Origin: Desulfobacterales bacterium
GTDB lineage: Bacteria > Desulfobacterota > Desulfobacteria > Desulfobacterales > SpSt-501
NCBI GenBank assembly: GCA_030834695.1
Contig: JAUQXK010000145.1
Location: 17,139-81,138 of the forward strand
Direction of reading: 5' to 3'
DNA: 64,000 bases
Notes under the pieces: model-generated
Databases searched by the model: none
Seen by the model: the letters and a program-made list of their open reading frames with translations, nothing else
Told to the model about the DNA's origin: nothing
Translations under genes and position numbers: made by a program
In this document: piece by piece, positions 50,414-60,434 of the stretch
Position numbering within the stretch: the stretch's first letter is position 1
Layout of the letters: the number at the start of each line of letters is the position of its first letter

Positions 50414-52192
50414 ATGGTCAACATCACAACCAACTCTGAAAAAGATCAGACGATCGAAAAGCAAGCCGCGACGAGCGTCGCCGAAGGAAAAGAGTTCAGC
50501 ATGGACATGGTCGACAGCGCTGAGCCCTCCATGAATATGTACGAGGACAGCTTCGGCCAGTTCAAGGAAGGCGAAGTGGTCACCGGGGTCATTACGGCGG
50601 TCGACAAGGACCTGGTGCTGGTGGATATCGGCTACAAATCCGAAGGGCAGATCCGCATCAATGAATTCCGGGCCGAGGACGGCAGTATCACCGCCAGGGT
50701 CGGGGACCGGGTGGAAGTGATGGTCGAGTGGTGGGACGACGAGGACGAGCGCGTCATCCTGTCAAAGGAAAAAGCGGCCAACATCAAGGTTTGGGAAAAC
50801 ATCAAGAAGTGCCATGACGAGGACGGCACCATCCGGGGAGCCATCACCAGCCGGGTCAAGGGCGGCTTCTCCGTGGACATCGGCGTGCCGGCGTTCCTGC
50901 CGGGCTCGCAGGCGGACCTGCGACCCATCCGCAACCTGGACGACATGGTGGGCAAGACCTACGACTTCAAGATTCTCAAATACAACCGCAAACGCAGCAA
51001 CATCGTGCTCTCACGGCGGGTGCTGCTGGAGAAGGAACGCGAGAGCAAGCGCGCGGCGACGCTGTCCTCGATCCACGAGGGCAAAGTGCTGCCGGGCATC
51101 ATCAAAAACATCACCGAATACGGCGTGTTTGTGGACCTCGGCGGAGTCGACGGGCTGTTGCACATAACGGACATTTCCTGGGGCCGGGTCAAGCATCCGT
51201 CCGACCTGTTCAAGATCGGTGATCAGATCAATGTGAAGGTGCTCAATCTCGACCTCGAAAAGGAACGGGTTTCACTCGGCATGAAACAGCTGGCGGCCGA
51301 TCCCTGGAGCGTCGCGGCCCAGCGATATCCAGTCGGCATGCGGGTGACCGGCCGGGTGGTCAGCCTGACCGATTACGGCGCCTTCGTGGAATTGGAAGAA
51401 GGCATCGAGGGTCTGATCCATGTCTCCGAGATGTCCTGGACCCGCAAGGTCCGGCATCCCTCCAAGGTGGTCTCGGTCGGCGAGGAGGTCGATGCGGTCG
51501 TGCTGGACATCAAACCCGATGCCCGGCGGATCTCTTTGGGCATGAAGCAGGTCGCGCCCAACCCCTGGGATGTGATCGCGGAGAAATACCCCGTCGGAAC
51601 CACGATCGAGGGCAAGATCAAGAACATTACCGATTTCGGCATTTTCATCGGCATCGATGAGGGTATCGACGGTCTCGTGCATATCTCCGACCTTTCCTGG
51701 ACCAAGCGGGTCAAGCATCCCTCCGAGATATACAAGAAGGGGGATGTGGTGCAGGCCATCGTGCTGGACATCGAGAAGGACAACGAGCGCTTCTCCCTTG
51801 GCGTCAAACAGCTTCAGGAAGACCCCTGGAAGTCGGTGGGCGCCCGCTATCGGGTCGGCACCGAGATCACCGGCACCATCACCAACGTGACGGACTTCGG
51901 CGTTTTCGTAGAGCTGGAAGAGGGCATCGAGGGCCTCGTCCACGTGTCCGAGATCAGCAAGGAAAAGATCAAGACGCCGGTGGGAAAATACAACATCGGC
52001 GAGATGATTACCGCCAGGGTGATGACCATCAACAGCGACGAGCGCCGCATCGGCCTGTCCATCAAACGGCTGGAGGTGGACCGCGAGCAGAGCATCCTCA
52101 GCGAGTACGTGAGCAGCATGGGGCAGGCCCCCACCACCACCTTCGGCGAACTGCTGCGGGAGAACCTGCAGGAGAAGTTGAAAGAAGAATAG
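50414..52192 (+). CDS. rpsA: 30S ribosomal protein S1
   Basis: Delivers mRNA to the ribosome. The 592-aa protein has six S1 repeats; the strongest are in the second half, each with a motif like TDYGAFVELEEGIEGLIHVSE or TDFGIFIGIDEGIDGLVHIS. An N-terminal acidic stretch (residues 1-45) precedes the first repeat. GGGAAAGG lies ahead of the ATG at 50414; the frame is open far upstream across cmk in another frame, which is not coding. Followed by a clear terminator. Confidence 0.96.
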   Translation: MVNITTNSEKDQTIEKQAATSVAEGKEFSMDMVDSAEPSMNMYEDSFGQFKEGEVVTGVITAVDKDLVLVDIGYKSEGQIRINEFRAEDGSITARVGDRVEVMVEWWDDEDERVILSKEKAANIKVWENIKKCHDEDGTIRGAITSRVKGGFSVDIGVPAFLPGSQADLRPIRNLDDMVGKTYDFKILKYNRKRSNIVLSRRVLLEKERESKRAATLSSIHEGKVLPGIIKNITEYGVFVDLGGVDGLLHITDISWGRVKHPSDLFKIGDQINVKVLNLDLEKERVSLGMKQLAADPWSVAAQRYPVGMRVTGRVVSLTDYGAFVELEEGIEGLIHVSEMSWTRKVRHPSKVVSVGEEVDAVVLDIKPDARRISLGMKQVAPNPWDVIAEKYPVGTTIEGKIKNITDFGIFIGIDEGIDGLVHISDLSWTKRVKHPSEIYKKGDVVQAIVLDIEKDNERFSLGVKQLQEDPWKSVGARYRVGTEITGTITNVTDFGVFVELEEGIEGLVHVSEISKEKIKTPVGKYNIGEMITARVMTINSDERRIGLSIKRLEVDREQSILSEYVSSMGQAPTTTFGELLRENLQEKLKEE

Positions 52193-52246
52193 AGGCCGTG
52201 CGGCTGAATCAACCGATTTGATCGACAGCCCCGTTCCTTCGCATTT

Positions 52247-52277
52247 AAAACCCCGCTCCTCCGAGCGGGGTTTTTTT
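52247..52277 (+). terminator. Rho-independent terminator of rpsA
   Basis: AACCCCGCTC-CTCC-GAGCGGGGTT followed by seven T. It lies 55 bp after the rpsA stop. Confidence 0.93.
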
Positions 52278-52283
52278 CTGGCT

Positions 52284-53145
52284 TCCGACGAGGTATTCGG
52301 GTCATATGATCCATTGCTCAGCCCGGCCATGACGTCGCCGGACGATCTGGGATTCTGATTTTATTCATCGGGGTCAACGGGCCAACCCAAAGGCACCGTG
52401 CACGGCCATGCCAACCTCTGCTGGACCGCCAAGCTGTACGGGCAACCCGTACTCCGCCTCACGCACCATGCCATCTGCGTTTCGACCGCAACACTCTTTT
52501 TTGCATGCGGGTTGGGTAACGGCTTGACCTTCCCGCCATCCGTGAGTTCACCGCCATCCTGATGGGCAACGCCCCACGCCCGAGACCGAGTTCCAGCACT
52601 TGACCCAGCTGAAGCCCACCGTTTTATTCGGAACCCCGACGGGCTTTGCCGGAATGCTGGCATCGGGTCCGCTTCCGCCCACGGGCGACGTTGCCCTGCG
52701 GTTGTGCTCTTCAGCGGGGGAAGCCCTGCCAAGGGATTTCGGGCAGCGATTCGCGGCCCATTTCGGCTGCGAAGTGATTGACGGCATCGGTTCGACCGAG
52801 ATGCTCCATATTTTTCTTTCGAACCGCTCGGGCGATGCACGCTATGGGACGACGGGAAAATCCGTCGAAGGTTACGAGATCGCATTGCGGGATGAAAGCG
52901 GCAGCCGGTGCCCGACGGGGAGGTCGGGGACCGGTACATCGAAGGGCCGTCATCTGCCCTGATATACCTGGGCAATCGCGAAAAATCGCCGGGAACCATT
53001 CAAGGGGCCTGAACCCAAAGCGGCGACAAGTATGTGCGCCGCCCGGACGGCTATCACGCCTATGCAGGGCGAAGCGACAACATACTGAAAGCCGGCGGCC
53101 TATACGTCACACCCTTCGAGGTCGAAGCACGCTCACGCTGCATCC
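52284..53145 (+). pseudogene. Degraded benzoate-CoA ligase family gene
   Basis: Pieces of a benzoate/4-hydroxybenzoate-CoA ligase in several frames. The AMP-binding motif YSSGSTGQPKGTVHGHANL begins at about 52359 and is preceded by a stop where the family has Trp (GFW read as GF-stop). The frame then shifts near 52555-52565; a long in-frame part covers 52600-52910 (SAGEALPRDFG, DGIGSTEMLHIFLSNR, TTGKSVEGYE); shifts and a stop follow near 52915-53025, then YVRRPDGYHAYAGRSDNIL and GGLYVTPFEVE. The N-terminal ~150 residues and the C-terminal tail are missing. It abuts the rpsA terminator on one side and the xsc stop on the other. Confidence 0.85.
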
Positions 53146-53157
53146 GGATTGACATTC

Positions 53158-54945
53158 TTACGCGCCTTGTTGAGGACGCATGTCGGCAGGGTCAATCCCC
53201 GCAACGGCAACCGGCTTCTTCATTGCATCGCGACGGAACGGTTCGCCCAGTTCCTGGTTCGTCAGCACCTCGATGAAAGTGGTTTTGCCTTCTTCCATCT
53301 GTGCCTTGATGGCAGCGTTCAACTTCTCGGTCAAATCATTCATAGAGGTTGCCTGAACGCCCTCTAACCCACAGGCACGTGCGATGCCCGCGTAGGAAAC
53401 ATCAAAATCCAATTCGGTGCCCACAAAGTTGTCGTCGAACCAAAGGGTGGTGTTCCGTTTCTCGGCACCCCACTGGTAGTTACGGAAGATGATCATGGTA
53501 ATCGCAGGCCATCCGTCACGGCCGCAGGCAGTCATTTCGTTCATCGAAATACCGAAGGCGCCGTCACCGGCAAACCCAACCACCGGTACATCGGGCTGAG
53601 CGATTTTTGCGCCCAGGATAGCGGGGAAACCGTACCCACAGGGTCCAAACATCCCCGGGGCCAGGTACTTGCGGCCTGCTTCGAAGGTCGGATAGGCATT
53701 GCCAATGGCGCAGTTGTTTCCAATGTCGGAGGAGATGATTGCGTGTTTGGGAAGGGCCTTCTTGATGGCCCGCCAGGCCATGCGCGCTGTGATCTTTTGC
53801 GGCTCACGGTTGCGGGCACGCTCGTTCCAGGTCGTTCCGGGATCGTCTTCTTCGTGATCAATGTTGGCCAGTTCCCGGTCCCAGTCCGCCTTGGTTCTTT
53901 CGATGATGGCTTTGCGGTTTTCGCGGCCTTCGTTACCGGCAGTCCCGGAAAGCTTGGCGAGAATCGCGTTGGCGACCTTCTTGGCGTCACCGACGATACC
54001 CACTTTGACGGGTTTTGTCAGACCGATGCGGTCGGCGTTGATGTCAACTTGGATGATGGCCGCACGGGTTGGCCAGTAGTCAATGCCATAGCATGGCAGT
54101 GTAGAGAAGGGGTTTAAGCGGGTACCCAGAGCGAGCACGACGTCGGCTTTGGCAATTAACTCCATGCCGGCCTTTGAGCCGTTGTAACCCAGCGGACCGG
54201 CGAACAACGGGTGGCTGCCCGGGAAAGCATCATTGTGCTGGTAGCCACAGCAGACCGGGGCGTCCAGGCGCTCGGCCAAAGCCATTGAGTCCTTGATCGC
54301 GTCGCCGATTACAACGCCGCCCCCGTTCAGAATCACCGGGAACTTGGCATTGGACAGAAGCTCAGCAGCGCGAGCGATGGCGCTCTCGCCACCGGCCGGA
54401 CGCTCGAAATCGACAATGGCGGGCAGTTCGATGTCGATGACCTGGGTCCAGAAATCACGGGGTACATTGATCTGGGCCGGGGCGGATGCGCGTTTTGCCT
54501 GCATGATTACACGGTTGAGGACCTCGGCCATGCGGGATGGATGAAGAACTTCTTCCTGATAGGCGACCATATCTTTAAAAATGGCCATTTGCGGAACTTC
54601 CTGGAAACCGCCTTGACCCATGGTCATATTTGCCGCCTGCGGGGTAACCAGTAGCAGCGGGGTGTGGTTCCAGTAGGCGGTTTTTACAGGGGTGACTAAG
54701 TTGGTGATGCCAGGCCCGTTCTGGGCGACCATCATGGACATCTTTCCGGAGGCGCGGGTGAACCCGTCCGCCATTATGCCGGCGTTGCCTTCATGCCCAC
54801 AATCCCAGAAAGTGATGCCTGCTTTTGGAAACAGGTCAGAAATCGGCATCATTGCCGAACCGATAATTCCAAACACGTGCTCGATGCCGTGCAGCTGAAG
54901 AACTTTTACGAAAGCCTCTTCTGTTGTCATTTTTATTTTAGCCAT
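53158..54945 (-). CDS. xsc: Sulfoacetaldehyde acetyltransferase
   Basis: TPP enzyme that converts sulfoacetaldehyde and phosphate into acetyl phosphate and sulfite, releasing respirable sulfite and energy from taurine- or isethionate-derived compounds. The 595-aa protein matches Xsc throughout: MTTEEAFVKVLQLHGIEHVF, DCGHEGNAGIMADGFTRA, and the TPP motif GDGAFGISMNE with FRNYQWGAEKRN. AGGTGGG precedes the ATG. No pta or taurine aminotransferase is adjacent; divergent from two isochorismatase-family genes and convergent with the dead CoA ligase. Confidence 0.94.
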   Translation of the reverse strand: MAKIKMTTEEAFVKVLQLHGIEHVFGIIGSAMMPISDLFPKAGITFWDCGHEGNAGIMADGFTRASGKMSMMVAQNGPGITNLVTPVKTAYWNHTPLLLVTPQAANMTMGQGGFQEVPQMAIFKDMVAYQEEVLHPSRMAEVLNRVIMQAKRASAPAQINVPRDFWTQVIDIELPAIVDFERPAGGESAIARAAELLSNAKFPVILNGGGVVIGDAIKDSMALAERLDAPVCCGYQHNDAFPGSHPLFAGPLGYNGSKAGMELIAKADVVLALGTRLNPFSTLPCYGIDYWPTRAAIIQVDINADRIGLTKPVKVGIVGDAKKVANAILAKLSGTAGNEGRENRKAIIERTKADWDRELANIDHEEDDPGTTWNERARNREPQKITARMAWRAIKKALPKHAIISSDIGNNCAIGNAYPTFEAGRKYLAPGMFGPCGYGFPAILGAKIAQPDVPVVGFAGDGAFGISMNEMTACGRDGWPAITMIIFRNYQWGAEKRNTTLWFDDNFVGTELDFDVSYAGIARACGLEGVQATSMNDLTEKLNAAIKAQMEEGKTTFIEVLTNQELGEPFRRDAMKKPVAVAGIDPADMRPQQGA

Positions 54946-55075
54946 TTGAACCCACCTGCCTTATTTAGTCTTAATTAGCCGAGCTTCTGATAGATAACTA
55001 ATTTATTACATATCAATAAGCAGTCAAGATAGGTTCAACTATTATGGTTTTTGCATTGCCGAGACGGAAAACGAC

Positions 55076-55408
55076 ATGAATGGCCCCCGAGGAGAAGCCC
55101 AATCCCGCAGTAGACGGCGCTCGCCAGCCAATTTCAATGCCGAAAAACCCAGCATCGACCCGGCCAATGCCGTCATGCTAGTGATCGACCATCAAAGCGG
55201 CTTGTTCCGGACCGTGGGCGACATGCCCATGCCGGAGATGCGTGGCCACGCCTCTGCACTTGCAAAGATGGCCAAGCTGTCCAAACTTCCGGTCGTCACC
55301 ACTGCGTCCGTTCCGCAAGGACTCAATGGCCCGATGATTATTGAGATCCATGAAAACAAGCCGCGCCAGCATCTTCCCGGCCTACAAGCTGCTGATCGAG
55401 AGTTATAG
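55076..55408 (+). pseudogene. Truncated isochorismatase-family hydrolase
   Basis: The frame holds only the N-terminal half of a cysteine hydrolase ([21 protein letters not shown], then [19 protein letters not shown]) and ends soon after [10 protein letters not shown], where intact relatives continue to the catalytic Cys. It is similar to the intact gene directly downstream and probably a decayed paralogue. Confidence 0.7.
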
Positions 55409-55482
55409 GCACAGGAAGTAATCAAAAAGAGCAAAGTGCTGGATTTCCACCGCCAAACTCAAATCAGGAAAGGGTTCAAACC

Positions 55483-56109
55483 ATGGGCAAGCCATATATC
55501 CGTCTTGACAAGAATAACGCCGCTGTCCTGCTGGTCGATCATCAAACGGGTTTACTGTCTCTCGTGCGCGACATTGACCCGGACAAGTTCAAGAACAACG
55601 TCCTGGCCCTGGCCGACCTATCCAAGTACTTCAAGCTGCCGACCATTCTGACGACGAGCTTTGAAGATGGTCCAAACGGGCCGTTGGTACCGGAGCTCAA
55701 GGAAATCTTTCCAAAGGCGCCCTATATTGCCCGCCCCGGTAATATCAACGCCTGGGACAATGAAGATTTCGTGAAGGCCGTGAAAGCGACCGGCAGGAAG
55801 CAGTTGGTCATAGCCGGTGTGGTGACCGAGGTGTGCGTCGCCTTCCCGGCATTGTCGGCCTTGGAAGAAGGTTTCGAGGTCTTTGTCGTAACCGACGCCT
55901 CAGGTACCTTTAACGAGGTGACCCGTCATTCGGCCTGGGATCGCATGTCGGCCTCCGGTGCACAACTAATGACTTGGTTCGGTGTGGCCTGCGAACTGCA
56001 TCGGGATTGGCGCAACGATATCGAGGGACTGGGTACGCTGTTCTCCAACCATATCCCCGACTATCGCAATCTGATAACCAGCTACACGACACTCAAGGCG
56101 GGCAAGTAA
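55483..56109 (+). CDS. Isochorismatase-family cysteine hydrolase (YcaC-like)
   Basis: A 208-aa hydrolase of unknown substrate. The catalytic triad region is intact: Asp in VLLVDHQTGL, a Lys in KATGRKQLVIAG, and Cys in GVVTEVCVAFPAL. The fold is that of isochorismatase/nicotinamidase. It lies in tandem after a truncated paralogue and divergent from xsc, so a role in organosulfonate or amide breakdown is possible but not shown. Confidence 0.85.
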   Translation: MGKPYIRLDKNNAAVLLVDHQTGLLSLVRDIDPDKFKNNVLALADLSKYFKLPTILTTSFEDGPNGPLVPELKEIFPKAPYIARPGNINAWDNEDFVKAVKATGRKQLVIAGVVTEVCVAFPALSALEEGFEVFVVTDASGTFNEVTRHSAWDRMSASGAQLMTWFGVACELHRDWRNDIEGLGTLFSNHIPDYRNLITSYTTLKAGK

Positions 56110-56520
56110 TACGCAGACTACCGGGACCTGCTGCCTGCTTGCAGCACTCGGGCGGCAGGTGCCGGGGAACAAAACGTGTTTAGGTGCATCCAAAAGTTAT
56201 TGGCAGGTAAATCTTGTTTATTTTCATTCCAATGGCAAGTGATATCAATTTGTAATAAAAACCAGGCGTTTTGCGCGTACCGATCACAAATGCCCGCCGT
56301 GCATTTTGCTGGGATTGAATTGGTAAACTCGCCATTCTATGCATCCCTCTGAAGATTCGACGCAGGCACGGATTCCAAACCTTCAGCGCTATAATAATCC
56401 CGCGGATTTCTCCGTTTAAGTTAACTCCCAGCCAAAGCCATTCATGCAGGTGCGCCTTCCGATATTAGACTAAAGTACAATTGCGCCGCGCCTATCCCCA
56501 TCCTAATTTTGCGGTAAAAT
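56110..56520. other. AT-richer intergenic region
   Basis: About 400 bp, clearly lower in GC than the rest of the window, with no open frame of coding character and no repeat recognised. It lies between two decayed loci. Confidence 0.5.
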
Positions 56521-57348
56521 AACAAGGTCGATGAAGCCAGCGATCTTCTACGTGAATTGGAGGAGTCGGCCAATAATTTGATCCATCAGTACCAGGACAT
56601 ACTGCACCGTTTCTACAAGTCAACCGGGTGATCGCCCGCCTGGATGAGACTGACCGGGCGGTCATGCAGCTGCTGGATCGGCGCAGGCGGTCCAGCGCCG
56701 GGACGAGCTGGTAACCGAAATCGGCCGGCAGGCGGCCGACATCCGCGCGCAGCTTGGTACACAGGAGGCGTACCGGGATCAGGAGAAGACCGCCGGCGAG
56801 GCGGCGGCCAAGGATGAGCGCGCCGAGGCCAAGGCCGCCCAGGCCGAGGCCGACTGCGAGGAAAAGGGACGGCCCTACCGGGAGGATGCGCTCTTCATGT
56901 ACCTGTGGAAACGCCGCTTCCTGACCCCGGACTACACCGGCGGCGGTCTGACCCGCACGCTGGACGGCTGGGTGGCGAAGCTGATCAACTTCGCGGACGC
57001 CCGTAGCAACACCAGGCCCTGATCGAGAAGCGGGCGGCTTATTCCGGCGCCTCCGACGAGCTCGCTCAGCAGGCCCTCCAACTCCTGGTCTCCGAAATTA
57101 AGATCGAGCCCTTGGCCAACTTGCTTCGGGAGGCCAAAACGACGAGCCGGCCGGAGGACGACGTGATCGTCAGCCGGATCCGCGACCTCAATGAAGCGGA
57201 GCAGACTCTATCGGCCGAGATCGAACGCCTGCAATCCGAACTGCAGCGCCAGCAGAAGAGCTTTCAGGATTTCGAGGAGCTACGGCGGCGTTTTCGGCGC
57301 AGCGGCTACGACTCCGGGCATTCCTATTCCACCGGCCGCGGGTTCTAG
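56521..57348 (+). pseudogene. Frameshifted coiled-coil protein gene
   Basis: Reading frames that join by frameshift give a charged, helical protein: LLRELEESANNLIHQYQDIL, then (shift near 56620) VNRVIARLDETDRAVMQLLD, (shift near 56690) RDELVTEIGRQAADIRAQLG to YREDALFMYLWKRRFLTPDY and DGWVAKLINFADAR, (shift near 57010) then LIEKRAAYSGASDELAQQAL to the end SGHSYSTGRGF. The order resembles a conserved proteobacterial coiled-coil hypothetical protein. No start or complete frame remains. Confidence 0.7.
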
Positions 57349-57421
57349 TGCGGCAGGCGAACACTTGGATTCATTTTGGATATCGAATTTACGATCTCTG
57401 ATCAATGCTGGGAGCAGCTAA

Positions 57422-58180
57422 ATGTTCATTCCACTGGGTGACGACAACTCCGACCGGAGAATCCGGCCGCTGGTCAACTATCTGCTGATTGCCATGAACG
57501 TGCTGGTTTTCCTTTTTCTCCAGGGCTTGGGGGAAAACTACCAATTCACCTATGCGTTTTCGACCGTGCCCCAGGAGATCCTGACCGGCAAGGACATCGT
57601 GACCCAGGGGAGCATCGCCGCCGACCCGGCCACCGGCATGAGGATGCGGGTGCCAGGGCTGCAGCCGACGCCACTGTCGGTTTATTTGACGCTGCTGACA
57701 TCCATGTTCATGCACGGCGGCCTCATGCATCTGCTGGGCAACATGCTCTACCTGCACATCTTCGGGGACAACATCGAGAACGTGCTCGGTCATGCCCGCT
57801 ACCTGGTTTTCTATCTTGTCTGCGGTGTGCTGGCATCGCTGGCGCATGTATTCACCAGCGCGGGTTTGGGAGTGAGCCTGCTGATCCCCAGCTTGGGGGC
57901 CTCCGGCGCGATTTCCGGGGTCCAAGGGGGCTATTTGCTGCTTTTCCCCAAAAGACGGGTGCGGGTTCTCTTCTTTCGCAACGTCATTCAGGTTCCCGCC
58001 CTAGTGGCCATCGGCGCGTGGTTCGTTTTCCAGCTCCTCAGCGGCGTCAGCATGCTGTCGGACGCTTCCGGCGGCGGCGTTGCCTACGGTGCTCATATCG
58101 GCGGTTTCATTGCCGGGATGCTTCTGATCAGACTCTTTACAGTGGGGATCCCCCGTGCCTTCGGCTCCTCCAGTCCATGA
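57422..58180 (+). CDS. Rhomboid-family intramembrane serine protease
   Basis: A 252-aa protein with six or seven TM helices. The catalytic Ser motif is GASGAISG (about residues 160-167) and the His is in YGAHIGGFIAGM (about 222), with the usual MHGGLMHLLGNMLYLHIFGDN. The N-terminus MFIPLGDDNSDRR is typical of a bacterial rhomboid group. Likely cleaves membrane proteins; no substrate is suggested by the neighbours. Confidence 0.93.
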   Translation: MFIPLGDDNSDRRIRPLVNYLLIAMNVLVFLFLQGLGENYQFTYAFSTVPQEILTGKDIVTQGSIAADPATGMRMRVPGLQPTPLSVYLTLLTSMFMHGGLMHLLGNMLYLHIFGDNIENVLGHARYLVFYLVCGVLASLAHVFTSAGLGVSLLIPSLGASGAISGVQGGYLLLFPKRRVRVLFFRNVIQVPALVAIGAWFVFQLLSGVSMLSDASGGGVAYGAHIGGFIAGMLLIRLFTVGIPRAFGSSSP

Positions 58181-58184
58181 CGCC

Positions 58185-58310
58185 TTCGAAAATGGCCCGA
58201 TCCGCAAGGTAACGCTGGTCGCGGTGCCGGTGATCGCCCTTTCCATGCTGGAAGTGAACATCGGGCCGTTTCTGGCAGCGATCGGAGCCACCGGGTTCAT
58301 TCGGTGGGGT
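58185..58310 (+). pseudogene. Short MscS-like fragment
   Basis: About 40 residues in one frame (VTLVAVPVIALSMLEVNIG and PFLAAIGATGFI) match the first half of the pore-lining region of an MscS-type channel, then diverge (RWGSLCG). No start and no further MscS sequence follows. Treated as a relic. The remaining bases up to 58517 show nothing assignable. Confidence 0.45.
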
Positions 58311-58517
58311 TCGCTCTGCGGGCCACATCGATCACTCCTTGCGCATTTAAGCCACCTTCCGACCTACTAAAATCGAAGCCGAAAGCCGCGCGGCCGAGCG
58401 CTTTGCCGCGGGATCGCCCCGGCACTTCTGCAACTAACTCGATATTGAAAAAAGTGCGATTCTGTAATAGTAAAAAACCGGCTGCGGTGATTAACAACCT
58501 TAGAAGATCCCTATTCA

Positions 58518-60434
58518 ATGCGCTCCCTGTTCATGCTGAGCATGCTCACACGAGCAGTAGTATCTTGCATTCTATCAGCCTACATCTGCGTCCACCCCGC
58601 GCACGCCGGTCAAACGCGAGAATACAAGAATGCCTTGGTTCTCTTTCCCCAGGAATCCCTGTCCGCCCCCATCCCCCGGGCGATCTACTTCGCCATACAA
58701 TCCGAATTCGATAAGTCTCCCGCACTTAATGTCTCGCTTTTCGCCGAAAACCTCGACCTGTATCTTTTCCCCGATCCGGGGGACAAACAAGCCATTAACG
58801 AGTTCTTGGGCAAAAAATACGCCAACACGAAAATCGATCTTATCATTCCCGTGGCGCCACCAAGCTTGGATTTTGCATTAAGCCTGCGAAACAGCCATTT
58901 CCCTGAAATACCAATTGTGTATTGCGCGGAGGTGGCTCACGGGAACGGACGCCTGGAACATCGCAGCGACGTCACCGGTGCTGCGGTTACGTTGGATTTC
59001 GCCGGGACGATCGAATTGGCGCGCACGCTGCGGCCCGGTCTGAAACAGGTTGCCGTCGTCGCCGGTACCGGCGCGACAGACCAATACCTGCTTTCGAGAT
59101 TCCGTGAGGCCTTTAAGGGATATGCCGGAAAGCTGGACCTGATCGACCTCACCGGCCGGCCCTTAGACGATCTGCTTGAGCAAGTTTCGCGCCTGCCTGA
59201 GTCCTCGTGCATCGTTTTTCTTTTTATGCGACGAGACGGTTCAGGACGGCTATTGCCCTCGTGGGATGTCCAGAAACAGGTATCGCAGGCCGCCAACGCA
59301 CCGCTTTTCAGTCTTTTCGACACGGCCCTGAGCTACGGATGCGTCGGCGGCCGCATGAGTCAGTTGGAGGAGGTCGCCAGGAAAACGGGGGAGATCGCTC
59401 TGCGGGTGCTGTCCGGGGAGAGCGCCGCCGCGATCGAGCCTGCCGTGATCCGCGGGAACCCGGCCATGTTCAATTGGCGCGAGCTGAAGCGCTGGGGCAT
59501 CGCGGAGAGCACCCTTCCGCCGGGGAGCATCGTCCGCTATAAGGAAACTTCTCACTGGGGAGAATATCGGTGGGTGATCATCGGGGCGCTTGCGTTCATT
59601 TGCCTTCAGACTCTGCTCATATTCTTGCTGGTCAAAAGCCTTATCAGACGGAAGCGGGCGGAGGAGCAAACATCCATGATCCGACAGGAACTGGCCCATA
59701 TCTCACGGGTTTCGACGGTGGGGCAGCTGGGTCATAGCCTGGCCCATGAGATCAACCAGCCGCTGGCGGCGATGCGGGTCAACGCCGAGGCGGCACAAAC
59801 GCTACTCGGAGGAGAGCCTCCCGACCTGGAGGAGGTGCGTGCGGCGTTGGGAGACATCGTGGCTGACAGCAAGCGGGCGCAGGAGGTGGTTGCCTGCATC
59901 CGCGACTTGGTCAAGAACAAGCCCCCGGAACTAAATCCGCTTGAGCTGAACCGGGTGGCGAGCGATGCCGTGCAGATGGTGCAGGTGGAAGCAGCATCGA
60001 AGGGGGCGGCCGTTCACCTGGAGCTTGCGGAGGATCTGCCCGCGGTTTACGGGGACCATGTGCAGCTGCAGCAGGTGGCCCTGAACCTTCTGCTCAATGC
60101 GTTGGAGTCGGTGACTGAGAACCCGTATCCGCCCAAACTGGTAACGGTTAAGACGGATAGAGAAGCCGATGGGCGCGTCAGTCTTTCCGTGTCGGACAAC
60201 GGTCCGGGGATCGAGCCGGTGATCGTCAAACATCTCTTCGAGCCGTTTTTCACGACCAAGCCGGAGGGTCTGGGGCTTGGACTTTCCATCTGCCGATCAA
60301 TCATCGAGGCGCACGGAGGTTCGCTGAGCGCCGATTCCAACCTTGAAAAAGGTGCGACCTTCCGCCTCCATCTGCCGGCAGGCCCTGCCGCAAAACCAAA
60401 GGCCTCATCAGGAGGATCGAAAGATGCCGGATGA
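58518..60434 (+). CDS. Sensor histidine kinase with ABC substrate-binding-like sensor domain
   Basis: A 638-aa membrane kinase. A signal segment (1-31) is followed by a periplasmic domain (about 35-340) of the ABC-transporter substrate-binding (PF04392-like) type, one TM helix (about 351-375), the DHp domain with phospho-His410 (LGHSLAHEINQPLAAMR) and a HATPase domain (DNGPGIEP, FTTKPEGLGLGLSI). It probably binds a small ligand and controls the response regulator, whose gene overlaps its 3' end by 11 bp. The ligand is unknown. Confidence 0.92.
   Translation: MRSLFMLSMLTRAVVSCILSAYICVHPAHAGQTREYKNALVLFPQESLSAPIPRAIYFAIQSEFDKSPALNVSLFAENLDLYLFPDPGDKQAINEFLGKKYANTKIDLIIPVAPPSLDFALSLRNSHFPEIPIVYCAEVAHGNGRLEHRSDVTGAAVTLDFAGTIELARTLRPGLKQVAVVAGTGATDQYLLSRFREAFKGYAGKLDLIDLTGRPLDDLLEQVSRLPESSCIVFLFMRRDGSGRLLPSWDVQKQVSQAANAPLFSLFDTALSYGCVGGRMSQLEEVARKTGEIALRVLSGESAAAIEPAVIRGNPAMFNWRELKRWGIAESTLPPGSIVRYKETSHWGEYRWVIIGALAFICLQTLLIFLLVKSLIRRKRAEEQTSMIRQELAHISRVSTVGQLGHSLAHEINQPLAAMRVNAEAAQTLLGGEPPDLEEVRAALGDIVADSKRAQEVVACIRDLVKNKPPELNPLELNRVASDAVQMVQVEAASKGAAVHLELAEDLPAVYGDHVQLQQVALNLLLNALESVTENPYPPKLVTVKTDREADGRVSLSVSDNGPGIEPVIVKHLFEPFFTTKPEGLGLGLSICRSIIEAHGGSLSADSNLEKGATFRLHLPAGPAAKPKASSGGSKDAG

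Noticed and set aside
49577..52192. 871-codon frame joining the cmk region with rpsA
   Set aside because: Only the part from 50414 is S1; the earlier part is an out-of-frame reading of cmk.
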